A DNA stretch of 64,000 nt from Symsagittifera roscoffensis (lineage: Eukaryota > Xenacoelomorpha > Acoela > Convolutidae). The first letter of the stretch is position 1; every line of letters begins with the position of its first letter. Both the position numbers and the translations under genes were made by a program. Below, piece after piece: positions 61,688-64,000 of the stretch. The stretch is taken from NCBI RefSeq assembly GCF_963678635.1, contig NC_087062.1:86082890-86146889 (forward strand), read 5' to 3'. The notes under the pieces were generated by a model. It did not search any database. It worked only from the letters and a program-made list of their open reading frames with translations, and was not told the origin of the DNA.

Positions 61688-62595
61688 GAAAAAAGCTCAG
61701 AGTTTACCGAATAAAAACATTCAAAGTAATAATAGCTCAGGAAAACCACTCCCAAATAACTATAATAATTACAAATCACAGTCCCCTTGTTCTAATAATT
61801 TTCGCGAAAGATAACCAGATCGACGAAATTCAAAAAAATATTCACAAAATTGCTATAGCAGATCAAATAGTCAAAATAATAATTTCAGAAGTTTTACTCT
61901 AGATCAAATTCTAATAGAAATAATTACTCAAACCATAACAGAAATCGCTCATATTCAAACCTTCGGAATAGAAACTATTCCCCTGACCGCTCAAGAAATT
62001 CTTCAAACAACCGCAATCGAAATTAATCAAATAATTGTAATAGAAACTACTATAAAATAGGTCACAAAACTATTCTAACAACAGAACGTATAACAATAAA
62101 TACAATAAATAATCCCGTGATGATTCCAAAACTAGAAACAGCAACTATCAAAACAGAACAGGAAGTTATTCGCTGCCGCCGTATCGAAACAACTCACAAT
62201 ATTCAAACGAACAAAATCAAAACTACAGAAGTAGTACACCAAAACATCAACGACGAATAAATCAAGTACAATCTGCAAATCAAACAATCTCAGGTATTGA
62301 CAATACAGAAACTTCAGAATTTCAACTAAACCATAAACACTGTGAAAGCACTGATTGCAAAAGTGAAACAGAAAACACATTAGATGTTAACATGCTTAGA
62401 AAAGAACTTGAATACGAAACATCAATTGAATCGATTTTTTACCCGAAGGATTATCCCAACTCAGAACCTCAAGATTCAAGAAAGAATAAAAAAAACACAA
62501 AATACACTCTTCAAATAAAAAAAAAAAAAGGAATAAATTATACCAGGATACAACCAAAAAAGTATTCACAAGCAAAATTTCCTTTAAACTAGTCT
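61688..62595 (+). pseudogene. Gag C-terminal and gag-pol junction remnant, second copy of element B
   Basis: Asn/Arg/Ser-rich nucleocapsid-like text, then GIDNTETSEFQLNH, HCESTDCKSETENTLDVNML and a 66-codon frame at 62392 (LRKELEYETSIESIFYPKDY). The stretch after 62330 is absent from copy A. Frameshifted in several places. Confidence 0.55.
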
Positions 62596-63399
62596 GTACG
62601 CAAGGCACAAGTTTAACAAACTATGGAAAAATTCAATTATCACTTATATCAACTAAAAAACGTAGAATAAAACTAACTTTACTAAAAGCTTTCAAACAAA
62701 TTTTCCATATAACAGATATTAAACACAATATAATTGTAATACCTTTTATTACGAAGTATATCTCAACTATAACTTCTTAGGTAGCAAAATACAAATCAAG
62801 GACAAATTTACAAAACTCAATAATACATCTCTAACTTTTTTCAAAGATTAAATAAACACCCAATTTTTTTCTAAATTTTACTCTATATATAATCAACAAA
62901 AAAGTTTTCAAAAATATTAACAGGACATGCATATGATTTTTCCTTCAACCAAGTTCACCCATATAACAACAAACAGAATACACAAAAGCTATATGTCTGA
63001 CGTTGAATTCAAACAAACTCATGAATTACGCTGAATTCAAACAAACTATAAATTACGCTGAAATCACAGACACAGATACAATAGCATTACATGTATATAA
63101 TAACTCGCCATACAAAGTTACGCTACCTTGACTACTGTTAGGAGATTGCGAAACAAATGCAATATTTTTTCACCCTAAACAAGAAAAAGTATCCAGAATA
63201 AAAAATATCTTAAAACTATTAGACATTTGTCAATCAGCAATCATTAATAAAGAACTATCTATTAAAAATTAAAACTGACTCGAAAAGAACCACAAATTAT
63301 TTCACAAAACTCCTTATTTTAAACCAACATTTAAGACACAAATGAACAACCACAACTGAAAATGTTTAATTTTCAACAAACAAGTCAAAAAAAAACTTG

Positions 63400-64000
63400 A
63401 ACAATTAAAGACTCATTAATAAAATATTCCTTGGTTAATGCCACATCAAAACTTTATGTTGAAATGATTCAATCACCTCCGATTAAACCAGACCTACTTT
63501 TCTGATACTTTTACAAGACAAGTTCTGATACTTTTACAAGACAAAGTAAACAGACTTTTGAACATTGTGCAACAATACAAACGTATGTCAGCAGTAAACA
63601 AAGAACAACAACTCAAGGGAAACACATTTAAAAATCCAGTAATATTTCTCGCTATAGGAGAATCAAATAAAATTGTATTAGACGACGGTATTTGAATTTT
63701 CTAATTAATGAACCAAAATGCAATTGGCCCATAGAACCAATACAAGTAATATTCACAAAAACAAATGACACTATTTTACGACCGCATATATGAATAGTTC
63801 ATATAACCAAATACCAATAGACAAACAGTAACATCGCTCGACACAATTTGTTAATGTAAATCAACAGTAAGAATTTAGTAGGCTTTTTTACGGCATATCT
63901 ATAGACCAGCTGCTTTTTTCTGCCTTATAAGTAGTTTATGGGTAAAAAATTTAAACCATTAGTTCCAAGTAAAAACATCATTACACATTTACACGATGTT
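63400..64000 (+). pseudogene. Reverse transcriptase N-terminal remnant, second copy of element B
   Basis: Matches 44140-44765: a KEQQLKGNTFKNPVIF-like stretch near 63600 and WPIEPIQVIFTKTNDTI near 63727, with one frameshift at KIVLD and a short TTTTACAAGAC duplication near 63511-63541. The window ends inside it. Confidence 0.65.

Larger units (their letters stand above)
56934..64000 (+). repeat. Segmental duplication, right copy (cut by window end)
   Basis: Partner of 38952-44765 in direct orientation, about 18 kb away. The left edge is the ACAATTGG word where repeat R meets BEL/Pao gag. Confidence 0.8.
61336..64000 (+). mobile_element. Second copy of element B, cut by window end
   Basis: LTR, gag remnant and RT start in the same order as 42938-44765. 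It keeps about 0.93 kb (62330-63255) that copy A has lost. Stops throughout. Confidence 0.7.

Noticed and set aside
1-64000. tRNA or rRNA genes
   Set aside because: No cloverleaf-like A/B box pairs or rRNA segments were recognised by eye. A covariance-model scan would be needed to exclude them.

Overview
This is a transposon-dense stretch of an animal (most likely invertebrate) nuclear genome. Almost everything recognisable is a mobile element or its debris: Ty3/gypsy-type and BEL/Pao LTR elements, a Penelope-like element, several non-LTR (LINE) fragments and a small terminal-inverted-repeat element. I see no bacterial gene organisation, no tRNA, no rRNA and no CRISPR. A 200-base run of N marks an assembly gap. 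The exact organism cannot be fixed from the sequence.

The main object is a giant LTR retroelement at 3001-25106 on the plus strand. It has a 5' LTR (3001-3368), a 3.1 kb leader with a 14-bp minisatellite, and an intact 2934-codon gag-pol frame (6463-15267: gag, two CCHC knuckles, protease, reverse transcriptase, RNase H, integrase). After these comes an unusual 9 kb accessory block (15767-24651). The block encodes a 77-residue protein, a coiled-coil protein, a large protein with an SGNH/GDSL esterase-type domain plus a second SGNH-like region, and four further proteins of no family I recognise. The first four frames lie in one phase and are separated only by single stop codons. The last three lie in a second phase and are also separated by single stops. 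A 429-base 3' region follows, then the first 26 bases of a truncated 3' LTR. Candidate splice sites (donor 3564; acceptors ending 6407 and 15554) suggest separate messages for gag-pol and for the accessory block.

Left of it (1-3000) lie a dispersed repeat called R here and two LTR/leader fragments of a sister family in opposite orientations. Right of it (25107-30165) lies an inverted R copy split by a Penelope-like element. That element has GIY-YIG endonuclease ends, a broken reverse transcriptase carrying a PHD-finger-like insertion, and hammerhead-like motifs in its ends. Another sister-family leader fragment follows. From 30347 to 33835 there are at least four decayed LINE pieces. At 33868-36630 is the 5' part of a relative of the giant element, with its own, different minisatellite at the same place in the leader.

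From about 38 kb to the end the sequence is AT-rich and decayed. A BEL/Pao remnant (about 38470-41900) is followed by an old gypsy-like element with both LTRs (42938-54088). The same BEL/Pao plus gypsy order recurs at about 56950-64000, so this is a direct segmental duplication with a period near 18 kb. The second copy also carries a 1162-bp tandem duplication and a 481-bp TIR insertion, for which the first copy is the empty site.
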